In this document: piece by piece, positions 1 through 10,808 of the stretch
Layout of the letters: the number at the start of each line of letters is the position of its first letter
How positions within the stretch are numbered: the first letter of the stretch is position 1
DNA from: Dysidea avara
Lineage: Eukaryota; Porifera; Demospongiae; Dictyoceratida; Dysideidae
Assembly: GCF_963678975.1 (NCBI RefSeq)
Contig: NC_089285.1
Location: forward strand, 4,822,694-4,886,693
DNA: 64,000 bases
Direction: 5' to 3'
Made by a program: the position numbers and the translations under genes
Notes under the pieces: generated by a model
Databases searched by the model: none
Told to the model about the DNA's origin: nothing
The model's input: only the letters and a program-made list of their open reading frames with translations

Positions 1-201
1 TTCACTACTTTCCATGTTGTTATCAGTGAAAAGGAAAGCGTAGAATTGTTCTACAAGGTGAGAAATGGTTGGAACCGAAGTGGCTTAGCGCTAGGTTGTT
101 CATTGGCCAAGTTATTTAAAAAATCGGGTAAAGACTTCAGAGTTTTATATGCGAAAAATGAAGGCGTGTTATTTCATGAAACTTTGTATGCTAAACTATA
201 G
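1..201 (+). CDS. 3' end of an unrecognised protein-coding gene (partial, runs off the left edge)
   Basis: Frame 1 is open from the first base to a TAG at 199-201, giving 66 residues with no methionine needed. The peptide has a balanced composition (for example SEKESVELFYKVRNGWNRSG and FRVLYAKNEGVLFHETLYAKL), unlike the low-complexity frames nearby. It is best read as the last exon, or the C-terminal part of one, of a gene that starts left of the window. I do not recognise the family. An acceptor site cannot be judged because the sequence is cut at base 1. Chance openness of 66 codons is possible but less likely in DNA this AT-rich. Confidence 0.42.
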   Translation, partial: FTTFHVVISEKESVELFYKVRNGWNRSGLALGCSLAKLFKKSGKDFRVLYAKNEGVLFHETLYAKL

Positions 202-584
202 TATGTTCACGTCGCGCTGAATGGACACTGTACTTATATGGCTTCCCCATAGGAAATGTATTGTGAAAATTTTGATTGGCCGTAAATATTATGTCAAATA
301 TTTGAACAAAAAGATTTTGAACTATTTTTAGCGGATCAAGCAGTACTACAAATGAGCCAAATTTCAAGATTGTGTGTTATTGCATCCATGAGTTATTAAA
401 TGTTTTTGAGGATTCAGCTCAACGTGAACATACTATAAAGCATCACAGGCTATCACAACAGCTTTTAAGGCGTAGATTAAGTTGTACACTAGTGAAGTTT
501 TGGGCTACCCTAAAATAGCTCATTAAGCGCGTGGGTTGAAACAAATTGTTTTGTGCAGCTGGACTTAATCGGTTCAGCGCCACC

Positions 585-728
585 TTAACAAACTTGGTGA
601 AGCTAGATGGTGAGCGCTTCGTGAAGCAAACAAACTGCTTTGATACATGCAGTGGTTAGCAAGATAGCTGAGTGATCCGAATAGAGTGTAGATAATTACA
701 ATTCAGCTTTATACGTATAGATAATTAG
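585..728. repeat. SINE-tail-like repeat
   Basis: The motif GAGCGCTTCGTG, then CATGCAG, then TTCAGCTTTATA with a short AT tail recurs in the same order near 13540-13640 and 47140-47278. It looks like the end of a dispersed tRNA-derived SINE. From 202 to 584 I see no gene or clear repeat. Confidence 0.4.
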
Positions 729-1160
729 CAAGAGTTCATATTATATATAATGAGGAGAGTATTCTACTCTCATATACCCCTGTAGAAGGGCATATCGTGA
801 AGTCATGACGTAGCTTTTCTGAGTTCACCGATTTTTCTTTGTATAATTAATGATGTCATTAGTTGAACATGGTGTCAATTGAACGCGTGCCTAACAATGT
901 CACTAGCAACCAAATTAACTCCAGCTCTAAGCATTTCTCACCAAACTACATTTCTTGCTAGGCCATTCGTGAATACAGCTATCCTGAGCATTGTGAGTGT
1001 GAAACATTTCTTGCACTTTTATGGCTGCTTGTGCATCACAAACCACAACATCTTGTCGTTACGTCATAGCTTCACGATACGTCCTCTACAGGGGTATGTG
1101 AGAGTAGGATACTCTCCTCTGTGTGTATATGTGTATGCGTATATATATTATGAACTCTTA
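729..1160. mobile_element. Foldback MITE, about 432 bp
   Basis: The left arm starts CAAGAGTTCAT and contains GAGAGTATTCTACTCTCATA and CCCCTGTAGA. The right arm is its imperfect reverse complement and ends ATGAACTCTTA. Arms are about 90-110 nt. The same terminal words (CAAGAGTTCATAATATATA, GAGAGTAT) bound the MITE at 58611-58948, so this is one family. The target duplication is not clear here. Open frames inside are shadows of the arms. Confidence 0.65.
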
Positions 1161-1240
1161 TTAGTGATATGTGATACATGTACACCTGAAATGGTATATC
1201 AGTATCTAATAGTTGTGTAGTCATCATATAATATGTGTAT

Positions 1241-1641
1241 TAGTGCTGGGTGGTATTGAAAAATAGCAAACAGTATACCTTCCATAAAAAGTATCACGGT
1301 ATTGCTAAATATCGCAGTATTAATGGCAAAGCCATTGGTATTGAAGTAACTGCCATTTACCTCAACAAAAGCACCAAATGCCCATGGTAGCTCAGCAAAC
1401 CTAAGGTGCAAATTACCACAAATAAACTTGTGTACATAGTTTGGTTAGCTGACTACATCAGCACCTGCCTACAAACATTGTCGCATGTCTGGTTGCCTTC
1501 TAAATATGGAATGAAACAAGCCCACAGGGAGGCCATAGTGCCCAGACAGTATGGCGGTATTAAATAAAACAGGTGGTATCAAAACTGGTATGACTTAAAT
1601 ATCACAGATTACTAACAATACCGGTATATCACCCAGCTCTA
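1241..1641. mobile_element. Non-autonomous hAT MITE with perfect 8 bp TSD
   Basis: The left terminus TAGTGCTGGGTGG matches the reverse complement of the right terminus (TAGAGCTGGGTG). The element is flanked on both sides by the identical octamer ATGTGTAT (1233-1240 and 1642-1649). An 8 bp duplication and TAGnGCTGGG termini are hAT hallmarks. The 401 bp interior is rich in GGTATT/AATACC words and encodes nothing. Confidence 0.85.
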
Positions 1642-1880
1642 ATGTGTATCACTATATAATACAGTTTGTAGTATATCAAATTAAGTGTGTTTGTATGTGT
1701 TATTACTCCATTGTACTGTTATATAACAAGCTTTGTAGGAAACAAGTAACCAAGCCACTTGTAGTATCCTGTTTAACAAAACTAACATTGATACCTGCTG
1801 TATATGCTGGAACATCTCCACTTTAAGTAAAAATCATAATCGAACACAACATTTGAACTTCAGCACCATTATGTATTAAT

Positions 1881-2522
1881 CTTATTGTATTAGCCAAGCC
1901 CAGGTGCATGATTGGCCTAATTTGGGAAATATTGGGTAGCCCAGAATGTGGCTGAGTGAAGTGCCTGACCAAGTTAGTGCACAGCATTCTGCATTAATAT
2001 CATGATCTCATCACCATAGCTATTAAATAGTAAGCATAATTCTGGTCAAGCAGCTTCATTGTGCCCTGTTAGTCCTGAGATACTGGGTGTATGCATGTAT
2101 GACTATTTGTGTGGGTGTTTTATCCATGATGGGCTGTTATTCAACTGATAGAGCTGGATAGCATCTGTGAACCCAATACTTCTGTCTGCACCTTGAATTG
2201 AGTGCGCACATGCACAGCTATAAACAGTAACACTGCATGGTGCACATGGCCCATTGTCCCCCCCTTACCTCCTGTTATGATCAATGATGTTAACTTCTAT
2301 TTACAGAGTAAACAACATTTAACACCTTATTGTATTAGCCAAGCTTACCCAAGCTCAGGTACATGATTGGCCTAATTTGGGAGAATATTGGGCATCCCAG
2401 AACGTGACTGAGTGAAGTGCCTGACCAAGTTAGTGCACAGCATTCTGCATTAATATCATGATCTCACTACCATAGCTATTAAATAGCTAGCATAATTCTG
2501 GTCAAGCAGCTTCACTGTGCCC
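1881..2522. repeat. Two direct copies of a ~190 bp repeat
   Basis: Segments 1881-2069 and about 2322-2522 share long stretches (for example GTGCCTGACCAAGTTAGTGC and AGCATTCTGCATTAATATCA), roughly 90 percent by eye, separated by about 250 bp. The second copy has a small extra AAGCTTACCC-like duplication near its start. No coding potential is seen. The pair may be one element with direct terminal repeats or a tandem duplication. Confidence 0.65.
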
Positions 2523-2630
2523 AATTTCCCCAACTCAAAGTTATGCACACACAATAACCACATTGTACATGCAGATGGATGAATCCGGTAGGATCCACTC
2601 ATGTAATAAGCTACATCCAACATCACACAC

Positions 2631-3022
2631 ATCATGAGCATATCAAGCAGTACACATAAACCAAGATGACGAACAATGCACATAAAATGAGTACATCAAG
2701 CAGTACCCAGCAGTACACATACCATGAGCATATCAAGCAGTACACATACACTGAGTATGACTAGCAGTATGCATACCATGAACATATCAAGTAGTACACA
2801 TACAAAGAGCAATATACACATGACAAGCAGTATACATACACTGAGCATGACGAGCAGTACACATACAATGAGCATACTGTATCAAGCAGTACAGATATAC
2901 CATGCACGACAAACAGTAGACATACAATGAGCGTGTCATGCAGTACACATTCACTAAGCATGACAAGCAGAACACATACACATGAGCATATCAAGCAATA
3001 CACATACAACAAGCAGGGCATA
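2631..3022. repeat. ~27 bp minisatellite
   Basis: About 13 imperfect copies of a unit like AGCAGTACACATACAATGAG followed by CATATCA or CATGACA. The array abuts the 3' end of the recombinase frame of the DIRS-like element. Open frames on both strands here come from the repeat period (divisible by three), not from genes. Confidence 0.85.
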
Positions 3023-3041
3023 CCATTATGAGGATCTGAGA

Positions 3042-4100
3042 TTAACATTCAGAAGCTGCTTCATTGTGACTGGAAATGTTGGCATAGGCGAGGAGTGCTG
3101 GTACTGATTGTAACATCTTCAGAGAGGAATGTACGTACAGTTGGTAAGCATTGCTGCTCCATCTCCCAAGGACCTTAATGAGCCAATCTGGTATGCCTGC
3201 TGCAGCAGCAGCAGTGGTTGCTGCATCACTTCTGAAACTGTAACTGGAATAGTTCTGTTTGCTATAGTTCGTATCCTGCAGAAGGCGACGAATGGTACTT
3301 GTAAGGTGCTGTCTATTTAATGGAGAAAATCTGCCACCTGTAAAGACTGGTGAATTATCTTGAGGCTGGAGGACTGCCTCAACATATATCTGGAGAGCTC
3401 TAACAGAGCAGGTGGATGTGCCACTAGCGTGAATGGTAATTGTATGGCCACAACGGAAGGGGTCTGTCTTAGACTGCTTAATGAAAACTGTATATTTATT
3501 GCCAACCAGTTGCACATGCTGCCAGGTTAGGGATGTAGTTGCAAATTCACTGGCTCTCAAGAACCCATAAAAAGCCATGGTAAATGCTGCCCAGAGCAGA
3601 CATTTCTCAAGGGGGACAAAGAAGAGTCAAGGCAGAGTTGTAATTTTAATGTTTGGAGAATGCTGAGTAATGGGTAGGCAAGTGTGAGTTGATACTCCTT
3701 GTGATCTCTTGATTCCTGTGCAGAGCAGGTGAAACAGTTCATCCTTTGTAGGGTCTTCAAAGCCTCTCTCTAGGTATTCCATACGAATGCCAACAAGGTA
3801 TGCTTTGATGGTTTTATATGATACCTGGCAAGCCATATAGCAGCAGAAATATCATACGGTGAGTGATGAGGCTGGGAAGGGTACAGTAGAGTATTGAGCA
3901 CAGAATTGATGAAGTGCCTTGACTCCAGTGTGATATGTTCTCATGGTTGATGCAGCAGCCCCTAAGGTTTGATAATGGCTGAGGAGTCTCTTAAGAGCTG
4001 GTTCGGCCATGCACGGATGGTATCTGGGTTGTTGGCTGATTCCGGAGCAAGTCTGTGGAAATAATGTACCTGGAAACAGGAGAGAGCATTGGCAATACAA
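3042..4100 (-). pseudogene. Tyrosine recombinase (DIRS-type), frameshifted
   Basis: The C-terminal 178 residues (3578-3042) are open and contain the catalytic layout of a phage-integrase-like recombinase: RASE after GFL (first Arg), KTDPFRCG around the beta-hairpin Lys, then SYSFRSDAATTAAAAAGI (box II, with S where H is usual in H-x-x-R), LGRWSS (the H/W position) and YQLYVHSS with the candidate nucleophile Tyr. The N-terminal SAM-like core-binding part lies upstream in other frames (STMRTYHTGVKALHQFC at about 3985-3930; VSYKTIKAYLVGIRMEYLE at about 3825-3768). At least two frame changes separate the pieces. It would join element cDNA to the genome in a living copy. This one is broken. Confidence 0.8.
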
Positions 4101-5335
4101 TTGTTAGTGCCATCAATGTGGGTAACTATGATATGTATGTTGCACAGAAATAAAGCGTGTGGATAAGGGCCATGATTTGCAAGCATTCTGGAACCTTTTT
4201 TCCAAATGTCTACAACCACTTGGTTGTCACAGTGCACTAATACTTTATTTCGAGACCAATGGTGGCCCCAAGTGTTTACTGCTGATGCTATGGAAAATAG
4301 TTCCTTCCATGCAATGTCTCTGCCTATTTGATCAGGTTACTAGTGTGCTTGGATCTAATGTCCATACCAGTAAGACCCCCCCCAGTCAAGGTCAGAAGCA
4401 TCCATATAGAGAGGCATTGATGGGGAGGTGGACCAGCTGCTCTCCAGGATGTATGATATTCCACTCCAGGTGGGGAGAAAGGCCAGCCACCAATTAAGAT
4501 CTAAGTATGCATCTCTACTTAAGTGGACGTTGTGATGTATTCGTGACACTTTGCAGCTAAGGTCTATCAGTGGCAGAGGAAGATTCTACCAGCTGGGATT
4601 ACTTTGCATGTGAAGGATAGCTTTCCTACTTTAAAGTAGTTGATATTTGGTGCATTTGTCCTTTCGCCTAAGCGACTGAATTGATAAGATGAGGTCTGCC
4701 TTTCTTTCAGGTGAGATACCGGCAGTCATCCCCTCAATATCTATGACGATCCACAGGAATGTGAGGGTCCATCAATTTTAGAGGTCTTAACAGGAGCGTT
4801 GATGGTTGTGCAGAGCAGAAGCATTGCTTGCAGGTTGTTTGAGCATTCTGTTGAGTCAGGTGAGCTGGTGGTAAAGAAATCGTCAAGGTAATGGAAAACA
4901 TGGCGCATACCATGATTGTGTTGGAGGGACCAGTGAATAGCATCAGCTAGTTGGTTAAAGAGGAAGGGGGCAGATTGAAAGCCAAATGGGAGACAAGTAT
5001 CTATGTAAAATTGGTCACACCATTTAATCCCAAGGAGTTTCCAGTCCTGTGGTCTTACTGGGATGAGGCGGAATGCATTCTTGAGATCAATCTTGGTCAT
5101 TAAGTCACCTCTTCCTAATGTGGATACTATTGCAAATGCGTCGTCTACAGAGCAGTAAGATAACGTATAGTCACGCGAATTGATTGAATCATTGATGTTG
5201 GAGCCATAAGGAGTAGATAAGTGGTAAATTGCACACTAGTTCCCATCGTGCTTGGGGACCAAGCTCAGTCCTGAGCAATGGAGGTTGGGGAGTGGAGGGG
5301 TTCTGAAAGGACCCAAAATTCGACCTGCCTGACAC
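3962..5335 (-). pseudogene. Reverse transcriptase-RNase H of the DIRS-like element
   Basis: Upstream pieces read LSLVPKHDG and INSRDYTLSYCSVDDAF, then the open segment 5100-4741 carries KIDLKNAFRLIPV (motif A Asp), LPFGFQSAPFLFNQLADAI (motif B) and HYLDDFF (motif C, YLDD catalytic pair). RNase H follows in other frames: DLNWWLAFL and LYMDASDLDWGGSYW (4549-4355), MHCDNQVVVDIW and HIDGTNNCIANALSC (4237-3962). These are the D-x-x-D and N-x-x-A-D/C type signatures of DIRS and Ngaro elements. Several stops and frameshifts interrupt it. One RNase H catalytic position reads NALSC, where NALSR or NALAD is usual. Confidence 0.8.
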
Positions 5336-5548
5336 TCTGCAGCAATGTTAGTATCTAGTATGTCTGGTTGCTGGGATGCAGAAGTGAGATTGGTGTTAAA
5401 ATGTGTAAAGTGTGGTCTGGTGTAGCCGATGTCACAGCCATGTTGGAGATTGTATATAAAAGTTTACACATATGTTTGATCAGGATGAGATAAAAGTTCT
5501 CTATGGAGATCATGTATGTTGATTGGGGTTCTGGGTGTGTTGTGTAGC

Positions 5549-6403
5549 TTATGTATTACAATAAGATTCTGTAATCGCTGTGGTAAGTGCTCTGCAGGGA
5601 TGCATGGTGACTGGGGGAGTAGTCAATGGTATGTGCACAGGCTGGGGAGCTTTAGTGCCCAATGAGTGTGTATTAGTTTGAGAATGCATGACCATGTAGG
5701 GGTTACGTCCCAAAGTGCAAGAATAAGGAGTGTGTACATGGTATAAGCCTTCCATGCATGAGTTGCATTCTAAAGTTTCAATGTAAGATGTGGTGTGGCC
5801 ACTGTCTAAACTGTTGAGGTGTGTTGTAAAAGTGTCTGTGTACCCTATAACTTCAGTGCACAGGATGTGTTCCAAAGTTGTAGTGTATGTTGTGTATGCA
5901 TGGCCAGGCATGGCCTCATTGTTTGTCTGGACAGGAGATGTGTGGGTGGCGGCCCTTGCAAGACAAGCAGATGTGCTGATAGGTGCATGCATTTCTTGAA
6001 CACTGTTTGTTGTTATAGTCACTGCATATTGGAGGTCCGGGTTCTCTGTAATTAGGTGGTCTAGTGCGTTGTGAGCTATCACAAAATGGCGAGTTAGGAC
6101 AGTTGTCTGGGAATGGTTCTTGGCACTACAATAGAGACATGGCCAACGTTGTGTGTTGCTATTAGTAGTGCTGGTAATAGTTTCATGCCATAGGTCTGGA
6201 AGGCATTGGTCATATTCACACTTCGTTAAAATCACGTGTTTGGGTTGTGGTGCACCGCAACTATTAATTATCCTTCGAGAAGAACAAAGAAGCGAATGAA
6301 TGATGAAAGCAAACAACATGGTGCAGTGGACAGAACGTAATCGGAACAACAGATTCATGAATCCGCCATCATTACCTTGGTTGTCTGATATTTCTGGAAC
6401 CAT
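5549..6403 (-). CDS. ORF with C2H2-like finger, probable N-terminal/gag-like part of the DIRS-like element
   Basis: An open frame of 284 codons that ends just upstream of the RT-bearing frames. Residues about 85-117 contain WPCLYCSAK, then RHFVIAHNALDH, a C-x2-C...H-x4-H zinc-finger arrangement. The rest is rich in Thr, His and short repeats (TTYTTTLEH, TSYIETLEC, YSCTLG) that look like internal duplication of a T-L-E-x-x-x-C unit. Translation beyond its stop in another frame (INIHDLHRELLSHPDQTYV) reads into the RT region, so the stop may be a mutation splitting one polyprotein. The start shown is simply the first ATG. A gag role is inferred only from position. Confidence 0.45.
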   Translation of the reverse strand: MVPEISDNQGNDGGFMNLLFRLRSVHCTMLFAFIIHSLLCSSRRIINSCGAPQPKHVILTKCEYDQCLPDLWHETITSTTNSNTQRWPCLYCSAKNHSQTTVLTRHFVIAHNALDHLITENPDLQYAVTITTNSVQEMHAPISTSACLARAATHTSPVQTNNEAMPGHAYTTYTTTLEHILCTEVIGYTDTFTTHLNSLDSGHTTSYIETLECNSCMEGLYHVHTPYSCTLGRNPYMVMHSQTNTHSLGTKAPQPVHIPLTTPPVTMHPCRALTTAITESYCNT

Positions 6404-6429
6404 ACACCTGGCACTACTGGGTATTACAG

Positions 6430-6431
6430 CA

Positions 6432-6463
<32 letters not shown>
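6430..6463. repeat. (CAGG)n microsatellite
   Basis: About eight tandem CAGG/CAGA units. Similar short GGCAGG runs occur at 51975-52000 inside an unrelated dispersed repeat. Confidence 0.8.
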
Positions 6464-6479
6464 AAATGTAGGTGAAATT

Positions 6480-7915
6480 TGAATTTTTTAAAACTCACTG
6501 TACATTGAAATATTCGACTTTTCGCTTCATTTGCCCAAGGTACAGCACTGTTATTTACCAACCCCTACTATACAGTGCTATTGTACTGTATGATATTTGC
6601 TTTTAGAGAGACACACACCCAAGATGTGGGGGAGTCTGAGGGCATAACCTTTTATTACGGAATGGCCAATATATTGCCAAAATGCATGTTACAGGTGCCC
6701 TTTATAAATGGACCCATAACTCCTTCATCCTAAGGGCTACGAAGTAGAAATAACCACCAATTTGTTGAGTCGTCTCAGGCGTTTCTAATAAAGTTTAACG
6801 CGAAGTGATAAGGATGAGTATGGAGAACTATCAACACTTATAAACACACAAAAAACGCATCAAAAACAATTGTACTTGTTTAAATATCGATAACTTTTGC
6901 TCTGAGCATCATGATGTGTTCTACTCAGAATAAAACTGTTCCTCTTGTGATAAGGATTCTAAAAATATACAGTATGATGCAACCCAGGGTTATAACAAGA
7001 TGGCGGTGCCCATCTTTTACTGCTGTGGTGAAGAATAACAATGCGACTTTCTTCACTTCAAAGTGCGCAAGTTATGTGTTTTCCTGTAAGGCTTTTAGAT
7101 GTTTGGGTAGAAGGGAAAGAGGGCTTTCATATGGTATATAGCATTCTGTGTTAATTAATGGGTGAGGTCCTCACATATCACGCAAAATCACACAAGCCAT
7201 AAAAGATCATTTCCTGAGGTTTTTCTGCGGTTTTACAAAATAACTTCGGTAAGAAAGGGATAACCAATTAGACAATTTGTGTTTCACAATTCTGTAGGTT
7301 CTATATAACAAAATGTGTTCCATGTTTGCAAGTATAGGTAAAAAGCTAATGGTGTGTGTTTTCCAAAGCTTTACAGCAATAAAATTAGCATACAGGTTTT
7401 AGAAACAGTACTATCAGTCAGACCTTCATCTATATGAAATGACTTAATGGGAGTCACAATGAGAGTAAGGGGGGATGATGGTATAAAGATCTTTGTGTTC
7501 ATAGCTGGTTTACACTCGTGGCATCTAAAGGAGCATGCCATGTACCCAGGATATTTTAGACTCTCTCAGATGCATTCTCAGGTACATGAGAATGACTTAC
7601 AGTACCTGAGAATGATGAAAACAACTGTTGATAGAGCAATTGTACGTATAAGTATGAGCTTTTGTTCAACTACCACAAGAGAGGAGGGGTACGTAACCCC
7701 ATTCCCCACCCCTGGATATCTCTCCACTTTTTGGTTGTATATGTAATCTGCAGTGATCATGGTTAGCTAAAAAGTATATAAAATTGAGTGGCAAATAAAG
7801 AATGTAGATGAAGAATGTATTTGCGTGGGTGGTTGAATTTATATGAATTTGCTGCTGGTAAAAATTAACATAACTGTGAAATGGAATATGCTATGAACTT
7901 GCAACAAGTATCAAC
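6480..7915. other. No gene recognised
   Basis: Short open frames only, none with a recognisable domain. One motif, CAGTGCTATTGTACTGTATG at 6572-6591, resembles the palindromic terminus ACAGTACTATCGTACTGTA of the dispersed family at 38193, 46968 and 52155, so a remnant of that repeat probably lies here. Confidence 0.5.
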
Positions 7916-9960
7916 TTAGTTCAACTTAGCTACATCAGTGACATACTTGTATAGCTTGTCCCATTCTTCATCTTCATCATTGCAAAATTCTTGCAGTGTT
8001 GCAATGCTGGCAGTAACTAAATCAGCTGCTTTTGCCATATTCATTTTTGTACTTTGCAGTTGGTCTGACAAGCCTTTTGTAATAGACAGTACACGCCAAA
8101 ATAGAAATAATGCTGTCAGATATTTAAATGATTGCACCTGCAGTAAAATACCTGTTGCCTCAGTTGCTTTTTTCCTATCATTTCCATCTGCAATAACTTG
8201 CAAGGTTGCCAAAATTGCACCATATGTGGTGTATACAGCATCTACAGCAAAAAATCTGCATGCCCACCGAGTGTCTGAGAGGTGTTGAAGCTGACGTACT
8301 GGTTTATTGGGGCAGAGCATGGACTGTTGTTCAACATATATTGCATGTGCCTTAGTTGTGGAAATAAACACATAAAGGGTCTCCATAAGTGCAAAAACTC
8401 TGATGCCTCACGTACATTTCTTGTGGAGTCTACCAAAACTAAGTTCAGGCAGTGGGCATAGCAGTGCACATATATGGCCATAGGTACAACTTCCTTAATC
8501 CGCATTTGCACGCCTGAGCAATTCCCACTTATTACTGATGCTCCATCATATCCTTGAGACACAATAGTACTTGGATTAAACTTGTGGTAATGTAAGGTCT
8601 TAAGAATATGTGAAGCCAACCCTTCTGCATCAAGGGATTTTACCTCTACATACGTCAGGAAACGCTCATTCTGTGCTGCAGAATCATCTACATATAGCAA
8701 GCTGTTCTTTTTTACTACAGTCCTTACTTTCATCTGCTAGTATGGAAAAAAAACCCAGCTTTATTGACTGCAGCACAGATTTCATCTTGCACCATACCAA
8801 CCATAGTCCGTAACATATCGTTCTGAATACCAGGGGATGTATAAGTGGCATTCCTGGGTCCTTGGCTAATCCTCTCTTGTACTATAGGATCATGTTTAGC
8901 AACTAAAGTCAACAATTCTAAAAAGTTGCCTCTATTTTGGGATTCAATAGACTCTCTGTGTCCTCGGAGAGCTATTTCTTGTCTGCTGCACAAAAGTAAA
9001 ACTTCTGCAACAGACTTTACATAATGCCGGTTTTTGAAATTGCAGCTTCTATTGTGCTTCCCATTTGATCTGGCAATAAAGTACCACGCTTTGCATTGAT
9101 CTTGTATTGCTCCCATGCTACTACAACCTGCTTGTGGTTGTAGCAATTGGAATGGACATGGAGTGCACCAGTCTTGCCAGTTGCATGCTTCCAACTCCTA
9201 AATCCTACTGTAGTAAAGACTGGCTCAGGTCTACTACTAAACGTACTACCCTGTGACCCAAACAAATGACAAGGATAACAAAAACATGCATCACGTTCAA
9301 CTGAATATTCAAGCCAATCATAATTCTTGTACCATGCAGGGTTGAAACATCTAGATGTTTTGGAAAACAATGTTGTTGGAAATGTGATGTTTTTTGGCAT
9401 ACTGGGGCACAGAGTGGATTGTGGGCAATGTCACTGGGTGGCTGCTGTGCAATACAAGATGTAGATCTAGAATCAGTTGTAAGACTATGAGCAATGTTAG
9501 TAAGGCTTGGGGAAATTGGTGACCTAGGCAAACAAGCTTGTTGTGTTTTTGCTAGACTTTTTCCAACTCCATATGTATTATTACAATTTGACAATTCATC
9601 CGAGCTACTGTCAGTTAGAATGGGGCTAATACTGTGACTGCTGTCAGCCTCAAGACTAAGTGATTGGGATTGCTGGCCTGGATAACTACTACTGCTGCTT
9701 ATAGCAGGTACAGATTCACTGTCACTAATGTCACCATCACGTACCTCGGATAGTTCATCTTGATGCAAATGGCTAGTCCCAGGGGAAACTTCAAGCTCAC
9801 TATCTCCTTGACTATCACTGACTAGTTAATTCGACTGACTGGGCTGAGATGATACCAGTGGTGACAACTGGCCTTGACTTGACTGCTCAGCTTGGTCCGT
9901 TCTGGGCTGCTTATTCGCAAATTTAACGAAATGGAACAGCGTTAACTGCGAAGGATCCAT
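7916..9960 (-). pseudogene. hAT-family / ZMYM1-like transposase with TTF-type zinc finger, broken
   Basis: The start MDPSQLTLFHFVKF at 9960 precedes a Ser-rich linker. Then come a TTF-type finger region (WLEYSVERDACFCYPCHLF, about 9320-9260), a DUF4371-type segment (GHRESIESQNRGNFLELL, about 8975-8910) and an RNase H-like core (IVSQGYDGASVISG, with the family D; YVHCYAHCLNLVLVDS; LSDTRWACR at about 8275). This is the architecture of ZMYM1-like hAT transposases. Pieces lie in three different frames (junctions near 9390, 9200, 8735 and 8390), and there is a stop near 9825, so no single protein can be made. It ends at DVAKLN before the usual C-terminal hAT dimerisation region, so the 3' end is truncated as well. 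No terminal repeats were found. Confidence 0.82.
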
Positions 9961-10244
9961 CCTAATGTTACAAAACACGTGAAAACACTTGAAACACGTG
10001 CATGCACGTGGCAGACTAAAAGGGAAAACCCAAGGGAAATCTTTCGTTGTGGGTGCAGTCTACAACGCTACTCGCCAAGCTACTCGCGCATTTTGCTTGG
10101 CTATGTAGAAGATCTGCAATGGCAACAACTGTCATGGTGGCATGATTCATGGTTACAGCCGGGTTGGTGGTGAGGGGTACTATAATTTTGTTAAATGCAT
10201 TACTTTTACGCGTGGCTGGGTGACTGGCATTTTCTGATGCCTGG

Positions 10245-10293
10245 GCAAAGTGAGGTGATGCCTGGGCAAATGCCCGGGTGTAGCTACGCCACT
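10245..10293. mobile_element. hAT-like MITE end (GTAGC(T/C)ACGCCACTG type)
   Basis: The motif GCCCGGGTGTAGCTACGCCA followed by CTG mirrors the opposite-strand motif at 63371-63410 (CAGTGGCGTAGCCAAACCCG), and both lie next to GGGCA/TGCCC repeats. It is read as one terminus of a short hAT-like element. The other end was not located. Confidence 0.4.
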
Positions 10294-10808
10294 GCTGTAG
10301 ACACCACAAAATTATTTCAGGAAGCGCTTATGCTGCTGAAAGAGCGAGGTGCTTATAATTTCAAGTGTTGTATGTGAAACATTAAGGCTGCTGAGTTGTC
10401 ACTTTAACTTTTGGACTGCAATTGATGAAGAGACTTTAGAGTTTAGACGGACTGATACTCGACGGCTTGTTCCTCTGAACACACTGACTCAGCCACTCAG
10501 TGCTGGACGGCGAGATCAGCAGCGAGTGATTCATGTGATTGGATAGTACTCGAGTGGAAATTGTATTACTTCATCCTGTTAGTTGAGACTAAACTCCAGA
10601 CAACTGAAAGGGCCTGTTTGTTTGAACAACTTCCAGCCGGGGTGAATAGAACGCGGACCATTGTACTGAGACACGGGTCATAGATCTGAGCGCTACTGCT
10701 ACTGACTATGATCAAAGGTAAGCTATGCATGCTACTACGGGCCTAGCACAGTACTTACTTTAATAAGCTGTAACTAGCTAGCTGTGCTACAACAAAAAAC
10801 TAAACAAA

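Larger units (their letters stand above)
3042..6403 (-). mobile_element. Degenerate DIRS/Ngaro-like tyrosine-recombinase retrotransposon
   Basis: Read on the minus strand, the order is zinc-finger ORF (6403-5549), reverse transcriptase (about 5335-4741), RNase H (about 4550-3962), tyrosine recombinase (4100-3042). RT then RNase H then tyrosine recombinase, with no DDE integrase, defines the DIRS order. Several frameshifts and stops break the frame, so the copy is dead. Split direct repeats or inverted termini were not found. The minisatellite just beyond 3042 may occupy the 3' end. Confidence 0.8.

Noticed and set aside
2631-3022. CRISPR-like array
   Set aside because: Repeats are contiguous and imperfect with no unique spacers, and the host is eukaryotic.
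2724-3048. Open frames on both strands in the 27 bp array
   Set aside because: They follow from a period divisible by three without stops, with no domain and highly repetitive Thr/Ser or Cys/Tyr composition.
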